Assembly (NCBI RefSeq): GCF_000219725.1
Contig: NC_015732.1
Span: 248,001 to 312,000 of the forward strand
DNA from: Gracilinema caldarium DSM 7334
GTDB taxonomy: Bacteria > Spirochaetota > Spirochaetia > Treponematales > Breznakiellaceae
Direction of reading: 5' to 3'
Length of the DNA: 64,000 nucleotides
Shown: one piece after another, positions 47,798 through 55,549 of the stretch
How positions within the stretch are numbered: position 1 is the first letter of the stretch
Layout of the letters: each line of letters starts with the position of its first letter
Notes under the pieces: generated by a model
The model's database searches: none
What the model was told of the DNA's origin: nothing
The model's input: only the letters and a program-made list of their open reading frames with translations
Translations under genes and position numbers: made by a program

Positions 47798-48408
47798 CGT
47801 ACTCCTGAGTTAAGGTTTGAGAAGTTTTGCAGGGCAGAACGATGTGCGGTACTTTCCTGTACTGCTGTAGTAAGGGCCAGTACTTGTTTGGTGTGGATTG
47901 ATGACTGAACTAACAGGGCATAGCCTTGCCAGCGCCTTTGGAAGTCCTGCCGGGAAAGCCAGTATACACCCTCTGCCGGGTCAGCAATAACAAGAAATTC
48001 ATCATTGGCAGATAGACAGAGGACAAAGTGGCCATCTTGGTCAGCGAAATGGATGACGATTGGAGCATAGGTGGCAGCTGCCTTAATAAGCTGTTCATAG
48101 GTGAAGCGGAACCCTTTAGTTGCAAAACCATGAAGCGCTAAAAGGTCCTGCATATCTTTAAAGGAAATCGCATACTGTTCATGGTCCGTAGCCCTTTGTT
48201 GGCCCAGGGAAAGCCATTCGTTAAGGAAGGTTTCTTCTGAAACGGGACAATTCCAGTATCGGCTCACAAGATCGGAGAGGACCGAGAGCCCGCAGGAAGT
48301 ATCGTAGCCCTGTTCTGCCACATGGGAAAACCGCAACGTTTCTGAGCTTTGCACATTCTGCAAAAGAAGCAACAAGGATAGGATGCCAGCCATAGTACCC
48401 CCGCACAT
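47794..48408 (-). CDS. C39-like cysteine peptidase, exported
   Basis: 204 residues from ATG 48408; ATG 48393 with GGGGGT upstream is an alternative. A short hydrophobic stretch (AGILSLLLLLQNVQS) suggests export or membrane anchoring, though the N-terminus lacks positive charge. C39 residues: EQGYDTSCGLSVLSDLV with Cys39, DGHFVLCLSANDEFLV with His127, then the DPAEG aspartate at 143. In bacteriocin and FapD systems this domain cleaves leader peptides. The frame stays open upstream through the C/G tract but that part is not credible coding. Confidence 0.75.
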   Translation of the reverse strand: MCGGTMAGILSLLLLLQNVQSSETLRFSHVAEQGYDTSCGLSVLSDLVSRYWNCPVSEETFLNEWLSLGQQRATDHEQYAISFKDMQDLLALHGFATKGFRFTYEQLIKAAATYAPIVIHFADQDGHFVLCLSANDEFLVIADPAEGVYWLSRQDFQRRWQGYALLVQSSIHTKQVLALTTAVQESTAHRSALQNFSNLNSGVR

Positions 48409-48430
48409 GGACAAAAAATAAAAATTTGTC

Positions 48431-48465
48431 TTGACAATAGCACGGGGGGGGGGGGGTATAATCAA
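48431..48465. promoter_or_regulatory. Predicted phase-variable bidirectional promoter with a 13-G spacer
   Basis: On the + strand, TTGACA (48431-48436) and TATAAT (48457-48462) are perfect -35 and -10 boxes separated by 20 bases, of which 48444-48456 are thirteen G. Optimal spacing is 17, so a tract of ten G would be strongest and the present length weak. Read backwards, TTGATT (48465-48460) and TATTGT (48439-48434) have the same 20-base spacer and face the C39-like gene. Phase variation through such spacers is known elsewhere, such as Neisseria porA. Confidence 0.75.
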
Positions 48466-48469
48466 GTCA

Positions 48470-48485
48470 TCTTCTGGCCAGAAGA
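48470..48485. promoter_or_regulatory. 16-bp perfect palindrome after the rightward start site
   Basis: TCTTCTGGCCAGAAGA is exactly self-complementary. It begins 8 bp after the rightward -10 box, so it covers the predicted transcription start and the first leader bases. It is a likely operator or 5' leader hairpin. The binding protein is not identifiable. Confidence 0.5.
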
Positions 48486-48511
48486 ACAAAACGTACTGGA
48501 GGTATACAGAA

Positions 48512-48868
48512 ATGAAAAGGCTTATCGCATCTTTACTGGTTCTGGTTTTCGGTGCTACCATGGTGATGGCGGAAGTGTCTGCAGCAAATTCCCCTCAGGT
48601 ATTACCGAGTGCCTTTGCTGATGTAGAGGGACTTCCCCTCGACGCTCAACAAGCAGATACTGTAGAAGGGAAAGGGGTAATAGGTGCTGTGGTAGGTGCT
48701 TTTAGTGGAGCAGTAAGTGGTGCAATTACTGAAAGTTGCAGAACAGCATATAGAATGGTTACTAAACAAGAAACTAGAAGCGGAAAACAGCTTGCTAATG
48801 ATATTGTAGAAGCTGCTAAATGGGGTGCAATTACTATGGCAGTTTGGGGTGCAGTAACAGGATTATAG
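48512..48868 (+). CDS. Small secreted protein with GxxxG repeats (bacteriocin-like)
   Basis: 118 residues behind GGAGG; the ATG at 48512 is chosen and the frame's TTG at 48431 is the -35 box. A signal peptide (KRLIASLLVLVFGATMVMA) is followed by a polar pro-region, then VIGAVVGAFSGAVSGAI with four-residue-spaced glycines, one Cys in ITESC, a basic middle and a second hydrophobic segment (AAKWGAITMAVWGAVTG). Spaced glycines typify helix-packing peptides such as class IIb bacteriocins. A pore-forming or self-assembling peptide is inferred, possibly matured by the divergent C39-like protease. An amyloid-like subunit is an alternative. Confidence 0.7.
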   Translation: MKRLIASLLVLVFGATMVMAEVSAANSPQVLPSAFADVEGLPLDAQQADTVEGKGVIGAVVGAFSGAVSGAITESCRTAYRMVTKQETRSGKQLANDIVEAAKWGAITMAVWGAVTGL

Positions 48869-48883
48869 AAATAAACTATATTA

Positions 48884-48924
48884 GGCTTTCAAAAACCTAT
48901 AAAGTTTTTGAAAGCCTCTATTTT
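48884..48924 (+). terminator. Terminator or attenuator after the secreted-peptide gene
   Basis: GGCTTTCAAAAAC (48884-48896) and GTTTTTGAAAGCC (48904-48916) form a perfect 13-bp stem with a 7-base loop, followed by TCTATTTT. It lies 15 bp after the peptide stop and before the membrane-protein genes, so it should reduce their expression relative to the peptide. Confidence 0.75.
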
Positions 48925-48961
48925 AAACTAACTGAACATTGGTGATAAAAAAGGATTTCTT

Positions 48962-49144
48962 ATGAAGAAATATATAGCTTATCTTGTTAAAGGATTGGTG
49001 TTTTCAGTTCCAGTAGCGTTGATGAACTTTATTTTGTTTAATTGCAGAGATAACTTAAATGAACTTGTGTGGTATCTGTTAGGTTTTGTTCTTGTAGGTG
49101 GACCAATTTATAGTTATTTAACCGAAATGTTAAAGAAAAAATAA
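48962..49144 (+). CDS. 60-residue membrane protein, possible immunity protein
   Basis: Two membrane helices (~5-25 and ~33-52), a basic C-terminus (LTEMLKKK) and an AAGGA site before ATG. No homology is recognised. Small two-helix proteins next to bacteriocin-like genes often give immunity; here this rests on position and size only. Confidence 0.55.
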   Translation: MKKYIAYLVKGLVFSVPVALMNFILFNCRDNLNELVWYLLGFVLVGGPIYSYLTEMLKKK

Positions 49145-49167
49145 AGCTATTTATAGGAGATTTACCT

Positions 49168-49624
49168 ATGGGAAACAGATACCCTGGTGTTAAGCAAACT
49201 ATAGGTTTGCTTTTGTTGGCCTTATTTTTACAAGTTGTTTTTTCAGCCCTGTTTACGTTAATGTTTAATCTATTAAACATGCCTGTTGATTCTGTTTTTA
49301 TAACCGGGCTGGCGAATCTTATCGCCTTAGGAATTATTATTTTTAGATCTGTAAAACATTTGGGTGGGGATTTTAAAAATAGTTATGCATTAAACTCATT
49401 TAATTGGAAGTATATTATTGTAGGGATTGTCTTTGCGGTAGGGATTTCTATTATTATCTCCGAAATTGATAATCTTACCAGAGTGATCCTTCCAATGCCA
49501 CAATTTGTCCAAACTATTTATAATTCAATGGTGCATGCTGAAGTAAATGTTTGATCTGGTAGGGATTATTCTGATAGCCCTTTCTGCAGGGGTGTATTAT
49601 AAAGGTTTAATATGGAAACAATAA
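49168..49624 (+). pseudogene. Truncated, frameshifted CPBP intramembrane protease remnant
   Basis: The open part (49168-49554, 128 residues) has four membrane helices like the N-terminal half of CPBP proteases (NLTRVILPMPQFV before the active-site helix). It stops at 49552. From 49547 an alternate frame continues the fold: MFDLVGIILIALSAGVYYKG to 49624. There the CPBP motif EExxxR would fall, but the residues are GVYYK, and the rest of the protease is missing. It is therefore catalytically dead; the intact 128-residue part may still be made (AGGAG before ATG). Confidence 0.6.
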
Positions 49625-50379
49625 AAGAAAAGAATTATCGGCTATTTCCAGGCGAGCTGTTGTGGGTAACTGGAACACTATATTTTGGTTGGTTCATTTT
49701 ATATCTTTATAACCCTTTCCAATTAATAAATGGAACACTGTTGTTTTTGTTGTCGATCTATAGTTTTGGATTATCATTGTTTTTATTCATCGAAATACAT
49801 AACAAGACATATCGTATTTTAAACATAATTTTCTCTTGGGTAATAAATACCCTTGATGCGATTTTAAATTATGTGATTTTAAAAGATACAAATATTCATA
49901 ATGTTGATGGTTTTATTATTTTGAGAAACATTGATATGAAAAATTTAGTTTGGTATATCCTTGCAATAATGTTATTTAAAATAGTAATTTCGAGTATTGT
50001 TATTGTCTGTATTGAACGGGGAATGGATTCTCCAAGGGTTAGTTTACAAGGGATGACTTTTTTTGAACTTCAAAATATACCCTATAGGGCAATAAAAAAT
50101 AATTCTGCATATAGAGCCGTAAAATCGCTATTCTCTAAAGATACTGAAACCTTGATGATAGACTTTAAATTTGTTCAGGCCTATTACAAAGTGTTTTATA
50201 AGGCTTTAGGTATGGTGGTTCTTTTACTCGCCTATGTGTTTCTTCATAATTTGGTTGCTTATTTCATAAAGCCAATAAGAAGTTTGCATGTTTCAGTTTA
50301 TGTTTTGTATGGTTTAATAATCGGTAGTATCATTATGCCGGTATTTAATTACATTTATTACAAAAAGGATGCAAATTAA
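49612..50379 (+). CDS. Multi-pass membrane protein, unknown function
   Basis: 255 residues with about six membrane helices and a polar section (~140-190) containing DSPRVSLQGMTFFEL. No family is recognised. It is very AT-rich (Ile, Leu, Phe, Tyr, Asn codons dominate). Its start overlaps the CPBP remnant. A strong terminator follows at 50467, so it closes the rightward peptide operon. Export or immunity is possible. Confidence 0.6.
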   Translation: METIKEKNYRLFPGELLWVTGTLYFGWFILYLYNPFQLINGTLLFLLSIYSFGLSLFLFIEIHNKTYRILNIIFSWVINTLDAILNYVILKDTNIHNVDGFIILRNIDMKNLVWYILAIMLFKIVISSIVIVCIERGMDSPRVSLQGMTFFELQNIPYRAIKNNSAYRAVKSLFSKDTETLMIDFKFVQAYYKVFYKALGMVVLLLAYVFLHNLVAYFIKPIRSLHVSVYVLYGLIIGSIIMPVFNYIYYKKDAN

Positions 50380-50466
50380 GCATTTATATTCCACAAGCAC
50401 AAAGCCCCCATCCATATTAATAATAAAGGCTCGTTGGGAGTAGATTACATAAAGGTTTTTTGATAG

Positions 50467-50501
50467 CCCCCTCTAAAAACAATGACCGTTTTTAGAGGGG
50501 G
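50467..50501. terminator. Strong terminator hairpin
   Basis: CCCCCTCTAAAAAC (50467-50480) and GTTTTTAGAGGGGG (50488-50501) form a perfect 14-bp stem with a 7-base loop. It lies between the peptide locus and convergent aspS, so it probably terminates both directions. No long U run follows. Confidence 0.75.
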
Positions 50502-50557
50502 CCTTAATAGATTCCATACTCTGCGGCCCTGGAGCCGCAGGGGGGCTGTTGTTGGGC

Positions 50558-52432
50558 TTATTCCTTCTTCTCAGGGTATTTTATAATCAGGTGCAGTTCA
50601 TCCAGCTGTTTCTGGTCAACTTCGCTGGGGCAGTCATCCATGGGGCTGACGGCAAAGGAGTTTTTCGGGAAGGCGATGACTTCCTTAATCGAGGTTTCAC
50701 CGGCCATAAGCATGACAAGCCGGTCCAGCCCCGGGGCGATACCGCCATGGGGTGGTGCGCCGTACTTAAAGGCTTCGGTGAGGAAGCCGAACTTCTTTTC
50801 CGCATCCTCTGGGTTAAAGCCCACAATCTTGAATACCTTTTTCTGCAGTTCCGGATCATGAATACGGATGGAACCGCTGGCGAGCTCGAAGCCGTTCAGC
50901 ACCAGGTCATAGAGGTCACCCTTAACTGAACCGGGGTCGGTTTCCATGGTTGCATGGTATTTTTCCTGGGGCCAGGTAAACATGTGGTGAGCCGCTTCCC
51001 AGTGGTTTTCTTCTTCGTTGAATTCGAACATGGGGAAGTCGATGATCCAGGCGAACTCAAAACGCTTCGGATCGCAGAGGCCCAGGTCTTTGCCCAGTTT
51101 GGAACGGACCGCTCCGAGGGCGACATTCGCGATTTTCCGTTTGCTGTCGGCTACCATGAGGATCAGATCTCCTACCTTTGCTCCAAGGCCCTGTATAATT
51201 CGTCCTGCCAGGTCCGCAGGGGCCCCTGAGCCGTCTGCGGCAGGAAGGAAGAACTTGCTTGCTCCGCCTTCCAGGGTAGCCTTGCCGTCGGCCCCTGCAA
51301 CTACCTTCATCCAGGCCATACCCTTGGCCTTGTAAATCTTCGCCGCCCCTTCCAATTCATCAATCTGTTTCCGGGAATAATCGGCCTTTCCGGGCACTAC
51401 CAGGGCTTTTACGCCGCCTCCGGGGATTGTAACCCCCTTGGCAGCTGCTGCCTTTCGCTCGGCTTCGCCGTTCGACAGGGCATCCTTAAAGGCCTGAAAG
51501 GTTGAGTCGGCCACATAGGGGGCGAAGTCCTGCATTTCCATGGCAAAGCGCAGGTCCGGTTTATCGGAGCCGTAGAGTTCCATGGCATCGTCGTAACTTA
51601 TCCGGCGGAATCTTTCTGGCAGGGTGATCCCCAGGGTTTTCTTAAACACATAGCCGAAGAGTCCTTCGATCATGGTAAGGACGTCCTCGCGGCTTACGAA
51701 GGACATTTCAATATCAATCTGGGTAAACTCTGGCTGGCGGTCGCCCCGGGCGTCTTCGTCCCGGTAACAGCGGGCAATCTGGAAGTATTTGTCGAAGCCG
51801 GCCACCATCAAAATCTGCTTGTACAGCTGGGGTGACTGGGGCAGGGCGTAGAATTTCCCCGGGTAGAGACGGCTGGGGACCAGATAGTCCCGGGCGCCTT
51901 CGGGGGTCGATTTAATAAAAGTCGGGGTTTCGATTTCATAAAAACCGTGGGCCTGCATCCATTCCCGGACCGCAAAGGTAACATCGTTCCGCAGTTTTAT
52001 CCGTTTCTGCATGCCACCGGACCGGAGGTCCAGGTAGCGGTATTTCAGGCGAAGGTCTTCCTTGGCATCGGATTTTTCTTCGATCTGGAAGGGCAGAACT
52101 TCACAGCGGCTCAAGATGACCAGGTTTTTTGCCACCACTTCTATTTCACCGGTGTTCATTTCCGGGTTTACCATGCTGTCCGGCCGGGGGCGTACCGTAC
52201 CTTCGACGGCGATGCAGTATTCATTGTGCAGTTCGTCGGCAATGCGCTTCAGGCTTTCCGCCGCGTCCGCATCGACTACCACCTGGGTGACCCCATACCG
52301 ATCCCGCAGGTTGATAAAAGAAATTCCGCCATGGTCCCGTTTGCGGTGGACCCATCCATTTAAAATAACAGTTTTTCCTGCATCGGCCTTCCGCAGGTCC
52401 CCGCAGGTAACGGTGCGTTTCATTGTTTCCAT
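50558..52432 (-). CDS. aspS: Aspartyl-tRNA synthetase
   Basis: Charges tRNA-Asp (or tRNA-Asp and tRNA-Asn in non-discriminating forms). 624 residues, the bacterial long form. OB-fold anticodon domain (1-100) with VVILNGWVHRKRDHGG-like start, class II motif 2 (FQIARCYRDEDARGDRQPEF) and motif 3 (GIAPGLDRLVM). The GAD insertion domain lies at ~300-420. The second ATG at 52423 is an alternative start. Confidence 0.96.
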   Translation of the reverse strand: METMKRTVTCGDLRKADAGKTVILNGWVHRKRDHGGISFINLRDRYGVTQVVVDADAAESLKRIADELHNEYCIAVEGTVRPRPDSMVNPEMNTGEIEVVAKNLVILSRCEVLPFQIEEKSDAKEDLRLKYRYLDLRSGGMQKRIKLRNDVTFAVREWMQAHGFYEIETPTFIKSTPEGARDYLVPSRLYPGKFYALPQSPQLYKQILMVAGFDKYFQIARCYRDEDARGDRQPEFTQIDIEMSFVSREDVLTMIEGLFGYVFKKTLGITLPERFRRISYDDAMELYGSDKPDLRFAMEMQDFAPYVADSTFQAFKDALSNGEAERKAAAAKGVTIPGGGVKALVVPGKADYSRKQIDELEGAAKIYKAKGMAWMKVVAGADGKATLEGGASKFFLPAADGSGAPADLAGRIIQGLGAKVGDLILMVADSKRKIANVALGAVRSKLGKDLGLCDPKRFEFAWIIDFPMFEFNEEENHWEAAHHMFTWPQEKYHATMETDPGSVKGDLYDLVLNGFELASGSIRIHDPELQKKVFKIVGFNPEDAEKKFGFLTEAFKYGAPPHGGIAPGLDRLVMLMAGETSIKEVIAFPKNSFAVSPMDDCPSEVDQKQLDELHLIIKYPEKKE

Positions 52433-52637
52433 AGAAGCCTACTATATATGGTCCCCTTGCCTGCGCGCAAGGGGGCTAATGAATGGTGATGGGGTTGTAT
52501 GTTTGAATTATTTGCTTTCTGTTAGAAATTGGTTTATTCTATGCCGAAGGCAGTGCCGTGGCCATCACTGCGGATACGGACCGCTTGCGGCTGCTTCCGG
52601 CGAATAACCAGTAAGTCCCAGTTCCAGGAGGATAGGT

Positions 52638-53327
52638 ATGGATGTGCCGATTTTGACCGAAGTTGATATGGTGATCCGGCTGCTGGCCGGTTTTGCGGCG
52701 GGAGGCATCATCGGTTTTGAACGGGCCAGCCGGCATCAGGTGGCGGGCCTGCGGACCCATATCCTCATTGCCCTCGGTTCCACCCTGCTTATGATCCTTT
52801 CTATCTGGATCCCCCAGGAATTTAACATGCTTAAAAATGGCGACCCGGGGCGAATTGCCGCCCAGGTTGTGTCAGGTATCGGTTTCCTGGGGGCCGGGGC
52901 GATTCTGCGGCTGGGTAACAATGTAAAGGGTCTCACCACCGCGGCTTCCCTATGGTTTGTCGCAGCGGTAGGCCTCGCTGTTGGGGCCGGCCTTTTTTTC
53001 GCCGCCGCAATTGCCGAAGCCATGGGACTCTTTACCCTGGTTGCCCTGGATGTGGTCGAAAAGAAACTCTTCCCTGCAGAACGGAATAAACTTCTGGAAC
53101 TAACCTTTAAGAGCGCCATTCCCGATACCCGGAAATCCTTGGAAATCCTTGCATCCTATGGGGTACGGGTCCAATCCATCGATGTGGACCAAACCCTTAC
53201 TAAGGGAGGCGGTTCCCGGATTCGGCTTCTCGTAGGGTTACCGACAACTACGGATCTGCAAAAGTTGAGCAAAGCCCTTAAGGAAACGGGCAACATTGAA
53301 CGGATCGAGATAAAAGAAAAATATTAA
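52638..53327 (+). CDS. MgtC-family membrane protein
   Basis: 229 residues with about five membrane helices in the first ~140, including GGIIGFERASRHQVAGLRTH and GIGFLGAGAIL, which are MgtC signatures, then a ~75-residue ACT-like cytoplasmic domain. MgtC proteins affect Mg2+ homeostasis and ATP synthase. No M-box was seen upstream. Confidence 0.92.
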   Translation: MDVPILTEVDMVIRLLAGFAAGGIIGFERASRHQVAGLRTHILIALGSTLLMILSIWIPQEFNMLKNGDPGRIAAQVVSGIGFLGAGAILRLGNNVKGLTTAASLWFVAAVGLAVGAGLFFAAAIAEAMGLFTLVALDVVEKKLFPAERNKLLELTFKSAIPDTRKSLEILASYGVRVQSIDVDQTLTKGGGSRIRLLVGLPTTTDLQKLSKALKETGNIERIEIKEKY

Positions 53328-53421
53328 GTCCAGAGGCTGACCAGCGGAGTTTTCCCCGCTGTGTTTTCCCAAGGGGACACTAAAAACTTAAGTTTTAAGG
53401 GCCCTCTGCGATGCTGTTGTT

Positions 53422-53739
53422 TTAAGGTCTTGTAAGTTCTTCGAGCCTCGCAAGGTAGGCCAGGGCTTCTTCCCGATTGGTGCCGCACATGGCCGGTTCG
53501 GGCTGGAGGGAACTGCACACCGGGGGCCGTTCAGGCTTTCCAAAAAGGCGGCACCGGTAGTCCTCATCTAGGTGGGGGCAGGGGATTCCCGCCGGTTTCC
53601 CTGTGGGGAGGCCGGGCAGGGGGCTCGAGATTGATAGGGCTATGCAACAGGCCCCACAGCCTGGGCGGCACGAAAGGGGAGTGTTACCGATAGGCGGCAT
53701 ACTCGCAGAATAGTACTCGGAGCCCGATCCGTTCATCAA
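53422..53739 (-). CDS. YkgJ-family cysteine-cluster protein
   Basis: 105 residues with CRPGCGACCIALS, an IPCPHLD segment and CRLFGKPERPPVC, giving the CxxxCxxCC cluster of YkgJ proteins thought to bind zinc or iron. It overlaps the diacylglycerol-kinase-like gene by 4 bp, so it ends a leftward operon. Its function is not established in the family. Confidence 0.87.
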   Translation of the reverse strand: MMNGSGSEYYSASMPPIGNTPLSCRPGCGACCIALSISSPLPGLPTGKPAGIPCPHLDEDYRCRLFGKPERPPVCSSLQPEPAMCGTNREEALAYLARLEELTRP

Positions 53740-54884
53740 TATGACTGAATCCGTAAAGTAGGAATGCGGGGTTCGGTGAGCACCAGGTTGATGGGAAAGT
53801 CTTCCCGATCCAAAAGCACCGGCTCGCCATCCATTTGGGCAAGGATTGGTTCGCTGTAATGTACCACCAGCTTGGTCGCACTGAGCATGTGGGCTTCGCT
53901 TCGATTGGCATGCTGGCCTGAGGTAAAGAGCTTTTTGAGTTTTAACTTCTTAAGCAGGGGCATCTCTTCGACCCCGCAGATATTGTGGTCATCGGGCAGA
54001 ATGGGAATGCCCGCGCCATAGGTTCGGCGGCCGGAAATCCCAAAGGCAAGCAGTAAAAGTTCCTTCTCAAAATGGGTGATGAGCTTCCCCTGTTTATCGT
54101 AGGCTTCCACCTGCATGGTTGCCACATGATATATCCGGTCATAGAATAAGGTCGCGATGTCTACCCAGAGTTTGTAAGAGTCTCCAGGCAGGTGGCCCTT
54201 CATTTTATTGGTCATGTGGGTTACAAAGGCGTCGAGGCCGATAGAAAGGATATTAAATGCCAGGAAGGGCCCCTTCCGCTTGCTCGCGGTTTGGAGTTCT
54301 ACCGCAGGCATAAACTGCACGTTGCTTGGATGCACCAAAAGGTCCAGGGCCTTGTCCAGGTCCCGGGCATCGGCCCCGTCGTTGCCCGTCCCCATGGGAA
54401 GTCTCAGGATGGCAAAACTGTTCTGTAATTGGGGCGGCAGGTGATACAGGGCTGTCAGGGCTTCCAGGCTCGTTCCGTCGCCGCCGGCGGTGATGATAAG
54501 ATAAAAAGGGCTCCTTTCGCCGGGGTGTTTAGGTTTGTTGGCTAGGGCCTCATCGATAAGGCGGCGCACCAGGTCCCCCGCATGGTTCGGCCTTAGGGTT
54601 GGTATAAGGCCCAGGGCTCCCAGCCGGCCCGTACCATGGTCAGCTTCCAGGGCTGTTTGGGACGGCATAGCCGGTCCGGGGCGCTGAATGGTGTTTCGTG
54701 CCCGGTTTGCGTAGGTGCGCAAAATTTCCCGGTGCTGTTTCCAGCGTTTTGCTATGGTAAAGCCGCCGGCCTTGGGGTTTGCAATGATGGTCCATACCAG
54801 GGGGCGCTCTGCCATAAGCGGTGTATGGGTGCACATTTCTGACAGGTCCGTGGCAAATTCTTCTACCGCCTCGATATCGTTCAT
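53736..54884 (-). CDS. Diacylglycerol/lipid kinase family protein
   Basis: 382 residues with the DAGK catalytic motifs TIIANPKAGGF (nucleotide loop), ITAGGDGTSLEAL and LPMGTGNDGAD. The C-terminal half has the strand-rich lid. An insertion of ~40 residues (~70-115) separates the first two motifs. Members phosphorylate lipids or related alcohols in the cytoplasm or at the membrane. The substrate is unknown. Confidence 0.85.
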   Translation of the reverse strand: MNDIEAVEEFATDLSEMCTHTPLMAERPLVWTIIANPKAGGFTIAKRWKQHREILRTYANRARNTIQRPGPAMPSQTALEADHGTGRLGALGLIPTLRPNHAGDLVRRLIDEALANKPKHPGERSPFYLIITAGGDGTSLEALTALYHLPPQLQNSFAILRLPMGTGNDGADARDLDKALDLLVHPSNVQFMPAVELQTASKRKGPFLAFNILSIGLDAFVTHMTNKMKGHLPGDSYKLWVDIATLFYDRIYHVATMQVEAYDKQGKLITHFEKELLLLAFGISGRRTYGAGIPILPDDHNICGVEEMPLLKKLKLKKLFTSGQHANRSEAHMLSATKLVVHYSEPILAQMDGEPVLLDREDFPINLVLTEPRIPTLRIQSY

Positions 54885-54898
54885 AGACCTCTAGCTTC

Positions 54899-55549
54899 TC
54901 ACGGTTTTTGCAGTATCGTCAAGATTCGATGTACATCTTCTACCCCATCCACGAGGATGCCCCCCATCCCCAGCTGTAAGGGCAGGGCTATATCGATGTC
55001 GTACCGGTCCCCGATAGCCACACAGGCTGAGACCGGGGCTTTCAGGTCCTGGGCGGCCTTAAGAAAACTCTGGTCGTGGGGTTTGGATGCCTTAAAGGTG
55101 TCAAGGCCCACAATACTGTTAAAAAGGTCCAGGACGCCCAGGGTAGAAAGGGTCCGGCGGGCAATATCGGTGGGGTTATTGGTTACCACCGCAAGCCCCG
55201 CCCGCCTGCTCAGGGCAAGGAGGGTTTCCCGGAGCTGAGGGTCATGCACAAGAAAGTGTTCAGGATGGATGAGCTCACTTCGCCAGTGGATGCTTTCTTC
55301 TATGGGTATTCCAAAGGCCATCATGGTGTTGCCGAGGCTCAAGGTTTCACCCCCATGGGCTAGAGCCCAGGCGCGGCGGTATTCATCAATCTGGAAACGC
55401 ATTTCTTCATAGGAAAGGTTGCGCAGTTCTGCCAGGCGCTGAATGAGGACGATATTCTGATGTTCCGCGTACTCATGGTGGGTATAGAGGGTGCCGTCCA
55501 TATCAAAGATGAGGCCCGACACGCGGTCTGGTATGTGGTACAGCTTCAT
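54899..55549 (-). CDS. HAD-superfamily phosphatase (haloacid dehalogenase type IA)
   Basis: 216 residues with motif I DMDGTLY, motif II VTNNPT, motif III lysine in KASKPHDQS, and motif IV AIGDRYDIDIALP. All four catalytic blocks are intact. Its substrate is unknown, but a 4-bp overlap with the FGGY kinase suggests a role in the same sugar-phosphate pathway. Confidence 0.87.
   Translation of the reverse strand: MKLYHIPDRVSGLIFDMDGTLYTHHEYAEHQNIVLIQRLAELRNLSYEEMRFQIDEYRRAWALAHGGETLSLGNTMMAFGIPIEESIHWRSELIHPEHFLVHDPQLRETLLALSRRAGLAVVTNNPTDIARRTLSTLGVLDLFNSIVGLDTFKASKPHDQSFLKAAQDLKAPVSACVAIGDRYDIDIALPLQLGMGGILVDGVEDVHRILTILQKP

Noticed and set aside
48431-48511. N-terminal extension of the secreted-peptide gene through the G tract (TTG start)
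   Set aside because: The TTG is the -35 box and the frame crosses the promoter; the ATG at 48512 has GGAGG and a signal peptide.
48409-48561. Extension of the C39-like gene across the promoter region on the - strand
   Set aside because: It would be antisense to the signal peptide of the divergent gene and adds poly-proline from the C tract. Kept only as a remote possibility of translational phase variation.
52433-52637. Possible gene remnant (…FYAEGSAVAITADTDRLR) before mgtC
   Set aside because: A ~35-codon open stretch ending at a TAA, with no start codon and no recognised similarity.
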